Source: Pseudomonadota bacterium (GTDB taxonomy: Bacteria > Myxococcota_A > UBA796 > GCA-2862545). Taken from it: a stretch of 64,000 bases of DNA. The notes under the pieces are model-generated. The model was not told the origin of the DNA. It searched no databases and saw only the letters and a program-made list of their open reading frames with translations. The stretch lies in assembly GCA_023954855.1 (NCBI GenBank), contig JAGSGY010000007.1, positions 1 to 64,000 of the forward strand, given 5' to 3'. Both the position numbers and the translations under genes were made by a program. Position 1 is the stretch's first letter, and each line of letters begins with the position of its first letter. Below are positions 1-9,900 of the stretch, piece by piece.

Positions 1-3000
1 GAGGCTGAGCCGCTGGCCGTTCGTGGCTTTGCTGCGCGTCTCACCGGTGGTGTCGCCGCCTCCCTGCCCATGCGCAGCGCTGGGGCCGGCCGCTTTGGAC
101 TGACTCGCGTTGATGTCGACTCCATGCAGATGCTCGACCCCCAGGTCATGGCACAGCAGGTCCTCGGCGAAGACGAGACCGAAGAAGAAGAGACCCGCCA
201 GCCTCGTGCCGCGACTCCGAGTCGCCGCAGCCGTGGCGCTTGGCTCGTCCGCAAGCAGATTGCAGAGCTCGCGCCGCTCGCACGTACAGCGACACAGCGT
301 CGCGCCCTCAAGCGTGCGGTCGAAGAGATCGAGCTGCTCCCCGAGTCCGAGCAGACCCACGCGGCTCGCCGCATCGTGCGTCGGATCAAGGGGCCATCCG
401 CCCGCATCGCCACGAGCGTAGTGGACCGCGCCGTTGAGCGCGTCGACATGGCCCCCGCGGCCGTCGCTCGCGCCCGTGCCATTCCCCAGGTCAAGAAGGG
501 CCTGCGTCGTATCCTCGGCTCATCGCCTGCCATGGCGACCCTCGATCTCGAGGCCCGCGTGGCCGAAGAGGTTCAGGGCCAGCAGCCGGCGCCGTCGCGC
601 ACCAGCCGCACGGCACAGGTGGAGCGCGTTCGTCCCACCTCCGCTCGCCGTACCGTTGCCCGTGTGGTTCGCGAGGCGCGTAGCCAGCTGCAGACCGGCA
701 GGGCTGGTCCTCCCAGCGACACCGCGTCTACGGTTGTAGACGCCCCGATCGCCGCCGGGCCCGCGAGGCCGGTGCGACGTCGCCCCACGGCTCGGGCGAT
801 GGCACGAACCCTCGCCGCTCCCCGCGCAGCAGCAGAAGATGTTCGCCGTGGCTTCGCCGCGAGTGCACCGTCGCCGATCGCGGCTTCGGCACCGACGGCT
901 CGCCCCGATGCGCTTCGCCGTGCCTCCGCTCGCTCGCAGGCCGGTGTCCGCGTCACGAGTGCGGGCGCACCCATGGTGTCTCCGTCGGCGACGTCCTACA
1001 TCGCCGCACGCCAGGCCGCCCCGGCATCAAGCCCGACGGCCCGTCAGTCCGCCGCTCCGTCGCCGATTCGCGTCCGTCGCAGTCGCGCGGTGCAGGCCGA
1101 GCCCTCGTCTTGGCTCACGCCTGGTGCCGTCGAGCCAACCGAAGCCGCAGTCGAATCGATTCCCGTGTCGCGCCGCGTGTCCGCTGCGCGTTCAGCGGTG
1201 TCGCCGGTGGCCCGCGCCTCGGCGGTTCCCGCTCCGACCGCCTCTGTGGCGTCGACGCTTGTTCGTCGTTCCGCCAGCCCGTCGGTCACGCCCGCTGCGG
1301 CCCGCGCCGTGCTGCGTGCGGAGCCCACGCTAAGGCGTGACGCCGAAGGCCGAGGGCTGCTCAGCCCATCGCCGGTTGGGCATGTACCTTCCGCAAAGCG
1401 GGGCTTCACGGCCCGGCGCTCGCGGCTGGTCGCTCCGACGTCGACGCCCATTCAGTTCGCCGCGCAGGAAGCAGAGGTCGAAGAGGTCTCAGCAACGACT
1501 CCGCGCAGCGTGACGGCCAAGGCCGCGCCCCGTCGGGCCGCCCGTACGCAGATGGCCCGCACCGAGAGTGCGCCGGTGCTTCGCGCGGCGGCTCGTGGAG
1601 CTGCGCGCACGGATCGCGTCGGTGTGGCTCGCAAGCCCACCGCCCATGTCTCCGGCGTACTCAGTGAGCGCGTGGCTCGTCCCGAAGTGCGCGGCGTCGC
1701 CGCACCTTCCGTTGCGCCCCGCTCTGTTGCACGTCGTTCGCGACTGGTAGCCCCCTCAGCAGTGAGTGTGTCGCCCGCGGTCGCCGAGGCCGAGGTCGAT
1801 GCCTCGTCTTCGAGCACCGCTGACTCCCGCGAAGGTCGGGTCGCTCCAACGCGGACTGCTTCGGTCACCGAGAGGGCGGTTGCCCGTCGAGCGGCGACTG
1901 AGCGCGAGGTTGTGCCCACGCTTCGGGCTGTCGCTCGCGCGAGTGCACCCAGTGTGGCGCGCGTCGATGCACGCGGCAGCTCGTTGGTGGCGCCGCAGCC
2001 CACTCGCTACGTCACGGACTCGGCTGATCCTCTGGTCCCTGAGACCGCGGTGCGCGCCCAGACGGTGGCGTCGGCTCGCCTCGACGCGAAGCCGCGCACG
2101 CTCCGCACTTCCGTTCCCGACACCGTCCTTGCGTCGTCGGCCCAGGAAGAGGCTGGTGGTGAGCAGGCTGAGGCCGCTCCCCGCAAGGTCCAGGCTGCCG
2201 GAGCCGTCGAGCGTCGCGTCCGCAAGGCCATCGCCAAGCAGGTGGCCCCTGCGGGTGCTGCCGCACATGCTGTGCGCCGAGCAGCCCATGCCGGCGTCGA
2301 AGCACGTCCGCTCACCTCGAAGCTTCAGCGGGTTCCCGCGGTTCGCACTGCCGGTCAGGCGACGCAGCCTGCACGCCGTGCGGCCGCTTCTTCGGATGCC
2401 GCGCCGACCGCCGTTCGTCGTCCTTCGAAGGCCATGGCTCGGGGTACGGGCGCACGCCGGTCCTTGATTCCTCGCGCCGTCGCGCCAATCACGCTTGAGA
2501 TTCCGACTTTCGATGCGCCAGCACCGGCTGTCGAACAGCGGGTGCCCACTGCGGCACGGGCTCGCCAGACCGAGGCGTCCGTCGATGCCGTGGTCGCACG
2601 CGTCACTACCGCCATTCGCGCCGCCCTGCGCGGCGAAGAGCCCACCATCGTCCTCGATGCGGCCCGTCGCACGCTTCGGGTGCGCTCGACCCTCCAGGCC
2701 GAGAGCCCGGTTGAGGTTGCGGGCAGTCGCCTCGGTGCGCCGCCGTCTCCGCAACGTCCACGCTTTGCCCCGCAGGCCCCGGCGCAGACCATGGTCTCCG
2801 CGGCGTCGAACGATGTGGCCGATGAGGCTCCGGTCGACTCCGGCTTCGGTGCGACCTCGAGTCGCCCTGCTCGTGCCTCTCGCGGTACCGCGAGTCCGGC
2901 CCGCCAGCAGCGCTCGGTGTCCACGCCAGCGAACCGCATTCTCCGTCGGAACACCGCCTCTGCGCGGCCTTCCGCCCGGTGGACGCGGGTTCGCGATGAC

Positions 3001-3948
3001 GGTGCGGTTGTGTCGGTTCCGCAGCGCGACCGGGCCACGGCCCGAGCACGCGGTGCTACTCGGACCGCTCGCACAGCCCGCGCTTCGGGTCAGCAAGAGC
3101 TGCTTCGTCAGGGTGCCGGCTTCGGCAGCTCGGACATGAACAGCCTAGAGCCCACGGCCTTCGGACCGAGCGCGGCAGAGGGCGTGTCCGCGCGTCCGCT
3201 CCACCGCACCCTCGGTCAGATGGACCCGGCCACCGCTCCACTTCCCGGAAGTGCGGCGTCGCCAGGTTGGGCACAGCGGGCCGTTCACGGCACCGCGGCC
3301 ACGAGCCGTGAGCAGCTTCGCGCCACCAAGGCGCTTCGTACCGACACCGGTTTGTTCGCCGCACTTGCGAAGAGCAACTCTACCGAGGATGTCGTTCGCG
3401 TCATCCTCGAGCGCGCCGACGGTGTCTCCGCGGTTCGCAAGGAGCTCGGAGCCCCAGCTGCCGCGCTCGTCGAACGTATCGTGCGGACACGCCAGCAGAT
3501 GGCGAACACCGATCAGGTACTGCGCCCCGGCCAGAACAACGCCAGTGCAGCTCCTGAGCTCGACACCCTCCCCGGAAACGCCCCAGCCCGTCGAGGTCGT
3601 TCGCGTTCGGCCCGGACGGTCCGGTCCATGCCTGGATCGTTCCTCTCATCTTCGCAGTCCAGCGAAGGAGTGGGGGCAAGCGGCGTCATGAAGCTCGCTG
3701 GCAAGCTCCAGCAACTCATCCACCTCGCTGAGTCTGAGCGTCGTCTCAAGGACGCGCAGGCGCAGGTGCGGATGTCCCAAGAGAAGCCCGACAGTGGTGG
3801 CATTACCGGTCCTGCCGGCGCCCCAGACGATGAGGCTCCCGACATCGGGGCGCTGCAGCGTGATGTGCTTCAAGCCGTAATGACAGAACTCGATCTCCTC
3901 AGAAACCGACGTCAGGAGGACCCCGATGGGCTCAACAGATGGTGGTAG
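1..3948 (+). CDS. Very Arg/Ala/Ser-rich CIS-locus protein, 5' end outside window
   Basis: The frame is open from base 1, so the gene probably starts left of the window; the first internal ATG is at 70. At least 1,315 residues remain. Composition is extreme: Arg, Ala, Ser, Val, Thr and Pro dominate, Lys is scarce and the protein must be strongly basic. A predicted helical, folded-looking part covers about residues 50-160 after the first ATG, followed by a long disordered stretch with imperfect repeats around RRSRLVAP (near bases 1412, 1730 and 1975). The last 100 residues are helical and include a coiled-coil-like segment beginning MKLAGKLQQLIHLAESERR. Its end overlaps the next CIS gene by 23 nt, implying translational coupling. 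I do not recognise a family. A tape-measure or tube-lumen protein, or a cargo/packing protein, are guesses from position and composition. Confidence 0.7.
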   Translation, partial: EAEPLAVRGFAARLTGGVAASLPMRSAGAGRFGLTRVDVDSMQMLDPQVMAQQVLGEDETEEEETRQPRAATPSRRSRGAWLVRKQIAELAPLARTATQRRALKRAVEEIELLPESEQTHAARRIVRRIKGPSARIATSVVDRAVERVDMAPAAVARARAIPQVKKGLRRILGSSPAMATLDLEARVAEEVQGQQPAPSRTSRTAQVERVRPTSARRTVARVVREARSQLQTGRAGPPSDTASTVVDAPIAAGPARPVRRRPTARAMARTLAAPRAAAEDVRRGFAASAPSPIAASAPTARPDALRRASARSQAGVRVTSAGAPMVSPSATSYIAARQAAPASSPTARQSAAPSPIRVRRSRAVQAEPSSWLTPGAVEPTEAAVESIPVSRRVSAARSAVSPVARASAVPAPTASVASTLVRRSASPSVTPAAARAVLRAEPTLRRDAEGRGLLSPSPVGHVPSAKRGFTARRSRLVAPTSTPIQFAAQEAEVEEVSATTPRSVTAKAAPRRAARTQMARTESAPVLRAAARGAARTDRVGVARKPTAHVSGVLSERVARPEVRGVAAPSVAPRSVARRSRLVAPSAVSVSPAVAEAEVDASSSSTADSREGRVAPTRTASVTERAVARRAATEREVVPTLRAVARASAPSVARVDARGSSLVAPQPTRYVTDSADPLVPETAVRAQTVASARLDAKPRTLRTSVPDTVLASSAQEEAGGEQAEAAPRKVQAAGAVERRVRKAIAKQVAPAGAAAHAVRRAAHAGVEARPLTSKLQRVPAVRTAGQATQPARRAAASSDAAPTAVRRPSKAMARGTGARRSLIPRAVAPITLEIPTFDAPAPAVEQRVPTAARARQTEASVDAVVARVTTAIRAALRGEEPTIVLDAARRTLRVRSTLQAESPVEVAGSRLGAPPSPQRPRFAPQAPAQTMVSAASNDVADEAPVDSGFGATSSRPARASRGTASPARQQRSVSTPANRILRRNTASARPSARWTRVRDDGAVVSVPQRDRATARARGATRTARTARASGQQELLRQGAGFGSSDMNSLEPTAFGPSAAEGVSARPLHRTLGQMDPATAPLPGSAASPGWAQRAVHGTAATSREQLRATKALRTDTGLFAALAKSNSTEDVVRVILERADGVSAVRKELGAPAAALVERIVRTRQQMANTDQVLRPGQNNASAAPELDTLPGNAPARRGRSRSARTVRSMPGSFLSSSQSSEGVGASGVMKLAGKLQQLIHLAESERRLKDAQAQVRMSQEKPDSGGITGPAGAPDDEAPDIGALQRDVLQAVMTELDLLRNRRQEDPDGLNRWW

Positions 3949-5125
3949 CAACAAGAAGGCCTTCTTCCAGATCAACGACCCAGCGTCGAGTGAGGATCAG
4001 GCCTACTTCTACGTCCAGTTCAACCCGAAGGAGTTCAAGCTCGATGAGAGTGTAGGCTGGTCGGATGGCAAGTCGGCAGACGACAAAGCCACAACCGACA
4101 CGGCCAAGGATGCCTTCCTGACCTTTGACAAGGGCAAGCCGGCGACGGTCGCGATGGAGCTCGTCTTCGACACCACGGATTCTGCGGAAGACGATGTGGG
4201 TAAGAAGTGGATTCAGCCTCTTCGCTCGCTCGTTGCGGCAACCGTCGCGGACAAGGACGGCGAGGACAATGACATCATTCGTCCGCCGTACGTCGTGTTC
4301 AAGTGGGGCGAGTTCGAGTTCCCCTGCGTCGTCGAGAAGCTGGGCGTCAGCTACCTGATGTTCCGTCCTGACGGCCGTCCCTTGCGGGCCAAGGTCTCAG
4401 TGGCTCTCAAGGAGCGCGAGGACACCGAGCTTCGCCTCTCTAGCCAGCAGGAGATCGTGCTCACCACCGTGGGTTCCATGCTCTCGAGTGGCCAGGACCA
4501 GGCTGCGGACGACCCGACCAAGGCTCAGGCCAACACGGGTACCAGTCAGCACCAGTCCAATGGCGCCGGCAACCTGCAGACGTCGCGCTCGGTCAAAGCG
4601 AATGAGCACAAGCCCACCAAGACGTACGTGACTCAGGAAGGCGAGACGCTGACCGACGTCGCTGCGAAGACGGGTGCGGACTACGAGGACATCGCCAAGG
4701 CGAACAACATCGACAACCCGATGGAGCTCGAGCCGGGAACCCTCCTGGTCATTCCGTCCTCGTCGGTGATGGCGACGGTGTTCGAGCACCAGGGCAAGTC
4801 CGATGGTCCTGCCGCATGGTCCGACTACCAGGCGCAGCTCAACCCCGACAGCGACCTCGCGAGTGACTGGGACAACACGCCCGGTGAGTACATCTTCGAG
4901 GAGCAGGAAGTCGAGGAGATGGGGCTCGAGTACACGCCGTACACGTCGACCCAGGAGCTGGGTGTCTTCGAGCACAAGCCGTCTAGCGCCGGTGCCGTAC
5001 AGGCTGCCGCGACGAGTGCCGCTGGCACTGCGCATTCGACGGCCACGGAGGCGGCTGTCGAGGCAGGGGTTCCGACCTCGGCCGAGGGTGCAAAGAAGGC
5101 CGTAACAGACGCGTTCAGCGGGTAG
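3926..5125 (+). CDS. CIS baseplate protein with LysM domain (Afp7-like)
   Basis: 399 residues. The N-terminal about 180 residues match the style of contractile-injection-system tube/baseplate proteins, with an early FYVQFNPKEFKLDES segment; a linker follows, then a LysM domain at about residues 232-277 (TYVTQEGETLTDVAAKTGA to GTLLVIP), then an Ala-rich C-terminal tail. In Afp/PVC-type particles and T4 (gp53) such a protein joins the baseplate around the inner tube end. The start ATG at 3926 has a good Shine-Dalgarno (GGAGGA) and lies inside the end of the preceding gene. The next gene encodes the hub, which fits the usual afp7-afp8 order. Family assignment is by motif and order; I am fairly sure of the role. 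Confidence 0.88.
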   Translation: MGSTDGGSNKKAFFQINDPASSEDQAYFYVQFNPKEFKLDESVGWSDGKSADDKATTDTAKDAFLTFDKGKPATVAMELVFDTTDSAEDDVGKKWIQPLRSLVAATVADKDGEDNDIIRPPYVVFKWGEFEFPCVVEKLGVSYLMFRPDGRPLRAKVSVALKEREDTELRLSSQQEIVLTTVGSMLSSGQDQAADDPTKAQANTGTSQHQSNGAGNLQTSRSVKANEHKPTKTYVTQEGETLTDVAAKTGADYEDIAKANNIDNPMELEPGTLLVIPSSSVMATVFEHQGKSDGPAAWSDYQAQLNPDSDLASDWDNTPGEYIFEEQEVEEMGLEYTPYTSTQELGVFEHKPSSAGAVQAAATSAAGTAHSTATEAAVEAGVPTSAEGAKKAVTDAFSG

Positions 5126-5175
5126 TCAGTCGCACAAGTCGAGCACGATGGCGCTAGCGCTCTCGGAGGCCACAG

Positions 5176-6231
5176 ATGGCAGAAAAGCACAATAAGACCG
5201 CGTCTTTCAAGATCTCCATAGGGTCTGCGGTCACGGATGCCACCCAGCAGAAGAGCCAGGGTATCGAGTCCTTCACCGTCGAGGAACACCTCGATATGGT
5301 CGGCGTGGCCCAGGTCACGATACGCCCGAGCGACAATGTCGACTTCTCTGCGTTCAAGATTGGTGACAACGTCACCATCGCTGTGGGCGGTAGTTCGCGG
5401 CAGTTCATCGGGTTCATCACCGGCTTCCGCATGACGCTGCAGGGCAATGAGCCGAAGATGACGGTCATCGCGATGGATGCGATGGCGAAGCTGGCCTCGT
5501 CTCGGCACACGCGTACCTGGCCGACAGATGGCAACAGCGCCGGCAGCGAGACGGTGAAGGACTCCGACATCGTCTCCGAGGTGCTCGGTAAGGCGAATGT
5601 CGATGCTGGCACGGTGACTGACACGACTGGCGAGTCGAAGTACGTCTTTCAGCGCAACGAGAGCGACCTAAACTTCCTCAAGCGCCTCGCGGCTCGCAAC
5701 GGCTTTCTGCTCCGTGCGGTCGAAGGGAAGATCAACTTCGAGAAGGCCGAGTTTACGGGCGAAGCCGTGAAGTTCGACTACAAGACCTGCAAGGGCCTTG
5801 AGTACACGTGGTCTCCGATCTGGGTGCCGCCGAAGCTCAAGGTGCATGGCTGGGACTACGCGACCAAGAAGCTCGTGAGCGGTGAGCACGATGCGGTTAC
5901 GGGCATGGGCGCTGGCGACGATGCGATCGCCTTCGGAAACAGCGCGATCTGGCAGGAAGAGTCCCACGTCAGCGACGTGTTGGTGACCAGCGATGCTGGA
6001 GCGAAGGGCATGGCCGAGGCCGAGCTCGAGCGCCTCGGACGCAACTTCCTTCGTGGTCGGGTCATTGTCGATGGGTCCGGTGAGGCGTTTCCCGGGCAGA
6101 AGATCGAAGTGACTGGGTTCGGTAAGCACAACCCGACCGGCTACATCGTGAGCTGCCGCCACATTGTGACCACGGGGCCGGACGACTTCCGTACCGAGGT
6201 CCATTTCTGCGGGAACACGGCCCCCGCATAG
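5176..6231 (+). CDS. CIS hub protein, gp27/P2 gpD-like (Afp8/VgrG N-terminal type)
   Basis: 351 residues, resembling phage late-control protein D and the gp27-like half of VgrG. It has two beta-barrel-type repeats, a middle segment (YVFQRNESDLNFLKRLAARN) that is a hallmark of gpD/VgrG hubs, and a C-terminal part ending in FPGQKIEVTGFGKHNPTGYI. A trimer of such proteins forms the hub between inner tube and spike. It stops where the gp27-like part ends: no gp5-type OB fold, beta-helix needle or PAAR tip is attached, unlike Afp8 or full VgrG. Start ATG at 5176 follows TCGGAGG. Spacing to the LysM gene is 50 nt and includes the palindrome GCGCTAGCGC. The spike needle must be encoded elsewhere or be absent. 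Confidence 0.88.
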   Translation: MAEKHNKTASFKISIGSAVTDATQQKSQGIESFTVEEHLDMVGVAQVTIRPSDNVDFSAFKIGDNVTIAVGGSSRQFIGFITGFRMTLQGNEPKMTVIAMDAMAKLASSRHTRTWPTDGNSAGSETVKDSDIVSEVLGKANVDAGTVTDTTGESKYVFQRNESDLNFLKRLAARNGFLLRAVEGKINFEKAEFTGEAVKFDYKTCKGLEYTWSPIWVPPKLKVHGWDYATKKLVSGEHDAVTGMGAGDDAIAFGNSAIWQEESHVSDVLVTSDAGAKGMAEAELERLGRNFLRGRVIVDGSGEAFPGQKIEVTGFGKHNPTGYIVSCRHIVTTGPDDFRTEVHFCGNTAPA

Positions 6232-6538
6232 AGTCGCTCGCGCACGAAGCGACGCCGCCGCGCGATCCTGACGAGATGGGATCGCGGGTTGGTGGGCTTC
6301 CGTTGATGAGCGATCCAGCACGGCCCCATGCGGCGATCGGTGCTGTGGGCTCAGCGCCCGCTTTGAAAAATTGGCACTTGGTGCCGCCGGGCTGGCCGCA
6401 GCCGCTACAATCGGCCGGCGCTCCTCGCGATCATCCGCGTGGTGCATCGAGGAGCGCACGACACCAACGCTGAACCGCGAAGCGGTGCCTTCCTCTGGCT
6501 CTCTTGAGCTAGGGTCGGGCTCGTGCCAGGGGGGAGTT
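6232..6538 (+). other. 307-bp gap inside CIS operon, no convincing gene
   Basis: This is the only sizeable gap in the structural block, where a spike-tip (PAAR) gene often sits in related loci. I find no convincing coding region: a 65-codon reading frame at 6276-6473 has no PAAR-type pattern or good ribosome-binding site. The gap contains a perfect 8-bp hairpin at 6261-6286 (CGCGATCC, 10-nt loop, GGATCGCG) without a T-run, and further downstream a 13-bp palindrome and a TACAAT hexamer (see next entry). It may hold an internal promoter or an attenuator that resets expression between hub and wedge genes. Confidence 0.5.
6373..6411 (+). promoter_or_regulatory. Palindrome plus -10-like hexamer upstream of gp25 gene
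   Basis: GGCAC-TTG-GTGCC at 6373-6385 is a perfect inverted repeat; TACAAT at 6406-6411 matches a sigma-70 -10 box at five of six positions. No good -35 lies 16-18 bp upstream, so a promoter would need an activator, perhaps bound at the palindrome. Weak inference. Confidence 0.3.
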
Positions 6539-6925
6539 GTGCGCAAGGAGTTTCTCGGACGTGGATTCAAGTTCCCGTTCGAGGTGAATCCCGCCACCGG
6601 TGGGATCGCCATGAGCGAGTACGAAGAGAACATTCGACAGTGTGTGTCGGTGATTCTTGGAACCAAGCCCGGTGAGCGTCAGATGCTCCCGGAGTTTGGC
6701 TGTCGCATCCACGAGCTGATGTTTGCGCCGAACACCGCGGCCACTGCCAGCTCGATTTCCTATCATGTACGACGAGCTCTCGCGCGCTGGGAGCCTCGCA
6801 TCGAAGTGTCTGGCGTCGACGCCTTTCCCGATGCGAATGGCCACATGCGCGTGACCGTGAAGTACACCATCCGAAGCACCGAATCCGAGCACGACCTGAG
6901 TCTGATGCTCAATCCGGGGTCCTGA
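6539..6925 (+). CDS. CIS baseplate wedge protein, gp25-like (Afp9-like)
   Basis: 128 residues from a GTG at 6539, chosen because GGGGGAG lies 4-8 nt upstream and the family normally begins with a phrase like FLGRGFKFPF, as here; the longer reading frame from 6371 adds 56 low-quality residues. Core gp25 features are present: the segment MSEYEENIRQC, then TKPGERQMLPEFGCRIHELMF, which carries the conserved E-P-R core region of T4 gp25/TssE proteins. gp25-type proteins sit in the baseplate inner ring and nucleate sheath assembly. It is followed after 3 nt by the large baseplate gene, so they are very likely co-translated. Confidence 0.92.
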   Translation: MRKEFLGRGFKFPFEVNPATGGIAMSEYEENIRQCVSVILGTKPGERQMLPEFGCRIHELMFAPNTAATASSISYHVRRALARWEPRIEVSGVDAFPDANGHMRVTVKYTIRSTESEHDLSLMLNPGS

Positions 6926-6928
6926 TCT

Positions 6929-9900
6929 ATGCCCATCCGCCCGCCCAAGCTCGACGACCGGAAGTACGCCGACATCGTTCGAGAGGCCCGCACCCTCATC
7001 CCCCAGTACTGCCCGGAGTGGACCAACCTCGGTGATGCCGATCCCGGTATGACCTTGGTCCAGCTCTTCGCGTGGATGACGGAGATGACCATCTTCCGGC
7101 TCAACCGCGTGCCGGACAAGACCTACGTTCACTTCCTGAACTTCATCGGTGAGGAGCGGCGCCGCGCGCGTCCATCCAAGCTGCCGGTGACGTTTGGTCT
7201 GCGTGGCGACGAGCGTGACTCGGCAGAGATCCCGCCCTTCTCGCGGTGCTCGGCCAAGGCCGAGGGTGGCGGTGAGCAACTGCAGTTCCTGACGACCGAC
7301 CACGTCACGGTGCATGGCGCGAACGTGACCCGCATCGTCTCGGTCAACGCTGGCAACAACCCGATGGTGCGAGAGATCCCGTTCGACCATCATCCCGAGC
7401 ACGAGAAGGGCCTGCTGTTCAACGGCGGGCGCGGCATCCGCCTGCTCCAGATGGACCCGATTGCCCACGGTCCAACCAGCTACACCCCGCAGCAGTACCT
7501 CTACGTCGCGCACGATGACTTCCGGCTCATGGACTTCGAGCTCGAAGAAGGCCAGTCCCTTGGACGTCTGCGCATCCGTTCGGCCACGGCGGACAACCTG
7601 CCGGTCGGCGCGATCTTCAAGTGGGAGTACTACGCCGGGGAAGAGGACGGCTGGCTCGCGGTCGGCTTGTCCGATGAAGAGGAAGAGATCCTCGGTCTGC
7701 CCGAGATCGCCCTCGACACGCACCTGCCGGGTCTGGTCGAGGTCACCGAGCTCGGTGACGGCGCAGATCCATTCCCGGTGCCCAAAGACTTGCAGGAAGA
7801 GAAGTACTGGATTCGCGGAACCGTGGACTACGAGCGCTGGCTCGCGCACCGCATGCAGGAAGACCTCGAGATTGCTTGGCGTGATGACCGGGGTGCCGAA
7901 GAGCGTCCGATCAACAACTGGGAAGTCCGCGCGACCGGACGCAACCTCGAGTTCTTCATCCAGGACATGCCGCCCATTCGCGGTGGCTGGACCGTCCACT
8001 ACACGATGGTGGACCGGTCGATGCCGGCTGGACGTGGGCAGTACATTCCACGCTACCGGTGGCTCTACCGCCGTGGCGACTCATGGGAAGAGATCCCGCA
8101 CGAGCGCGTTCGCCACCAGGACACTTCGGTGATTCTCACCGGTCCGCTGACCGACATGGCGACGGATGGCTTCAACCTGCGCGCCGAGCGTATCGAGACG
8201 GTCAACCTCCGTGGGTTCGTCCCAGAGCTGGACCTCGACATCACTTGGATGCGACCGGTCGAGCTGTTCCTTGGCTCCGGTCCCGAGACCTCCGCAGCGG
8301 CCGCCATCGACACGGCCGAGCTGCCAACGCTTCCGTTCCAGCCGGCGAACACGCTTCCGCCGCTGCTGGGCATGAAGTTCTTCATCGGCACCGACCTGTT
8401 CGAGAACCGCGCCCAGAAGCCGGTGTTGGTCGAGATCGAGGTCGACTTCGAGTGGCAGGACGAGTCTCTTGCCGAGCCGGACGAGCTGTACCACATGCAG
8501 CTGTGCTACCGCGCCGCCGACACCTGGCGCGTCGTCTACGACCGCAAGGGCACCTACACGCAGTTCACCTTCAAGCAGCTCGACGAAGAGGGGGCGCTCA
8601 AGGCGGGCCGTCGCAAGATTCGCTTCAAGCTGAATCCGAAGACCCAGCTGAAGGGCCTGCATCGCGCGATCATCGCGGGACAAGAGACGACCTGGCTTCG
8701 CCTCGAGCTGACCAAGGCGCAGCTGACGAAGCGCGTCGACAAGAAGACGCCGCCCACCCCGGTCACGCTGAAGATCTACTCGGTCAAGCTCGGCGTCGAT
8801 GGCGTGATGGGCAAGGATGTCTACGAGCAGCCGCTTCCCGGACCGAAGATGGTGTCTGCGGAGTACCGCCGCCACAACCGTCGCTTGACCCGCTCTGTGG
8901 CCCGCGTCGCTGGACGTCTGTCCGAGGATTACCCCTTCGACACCTTCATCGACATCGAGGATGCCGCGGCGAAGTCCACCGGCAAGTCCAAGGCGAAGAC
9001 CAAGGAAGAGCTCGACATCCCCGTGGGACACCAAGCGGTCTACTTCCAGTTTGATCGGGCCCTCCCATCCGCGCAGCGTCACGCGATTCTCTTCAAGTGT
9101 CGCGGCGAGACCTTCCTGCCCGAGGGCGAGGACGTCTCTTGGGAGCTGCTCGAGAGCGGCGGACGCGGTCGCTCGAAGTGGGCGCGTCTGACGGGTACTC
9201 GTGACGATGATGCCGGCGAGGCCTTCTTGCTGAACCGAACGGGTTCGCTCGCATTCTCCTACCCGGACGCCAAGAAGCCGGCGCCCGAGGGGCACTGGAT
9301 GCGCGTGCTGTTCCGGTCACCCAAGGACCCTGAGGTCGCGCCGGCGCTGCCGCCGCTGTCTCACATGATGCTGAACACGGTTGAGGCCGTGAACCTGCAT
9401 GCCTTCCGGATGGAGCGCTTCTCTGGTCTCGGAGTTCCGCATCAGTCGGTGCAGCTCCGTCGCTTCCCCATTTTCCTGCATGGCGAGGATGGCGAGGAAG
9501 AGGTGTTCGACCGGCCGGAGCGCTTCCCGGACCTTCGTCTGTTCGTGACGGAAGGGGATGGCCAGCGCCGTGAGTGGCGTAAGGCGCCCGGAAACTCGAT
9601 TCTGATGGCGAGCAAGGACGACCGCGTCTTTGTCGTCGATCCGGTCGATGGAACCATCACCTTTGGCAATGGCATTCGCGGCAAGATGGTGCCTGTGGGC
9701 ACCTACAACATCGCTGTCGAGGTCTACCACACCATTCCGGGCACGGCGGGCAACATCTCCCCCGGCGGAGTGGCCTCCTGTGATGGCTTCTCGGACGTGG
9801 TCAACGTCACGAACCTGCTGCCGGCAACGGGCGGTCGAAACTCGGAGTCCATCGAGGAAATCATCCGTCGGGCGCCGTCGGTGCTTACCAGTCGTGACCG

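Noticed and set aside
1756-3096. 446-codon minus-strand reading frame inside the Arg/Ala-rich gene
   Set aside because: Arises from GC-rich codon bias opposite a low-complexity gene; no ribosome-binding site, domain or sensible composition.
6371-6388. TTGGCAC-TTGGTGCC as a sigma-54 promoter
   Set aside because: The GG and GC elements are 8 bp apart instead of 10, so the spacing is wrong.
6276-6473. Small reading frame in the CIS gap as a possible PAAR tip protein
   Set aside because: No PAAR-like Pro/Ala/His pattern, poor start context, and too short; composition looks non-coding.
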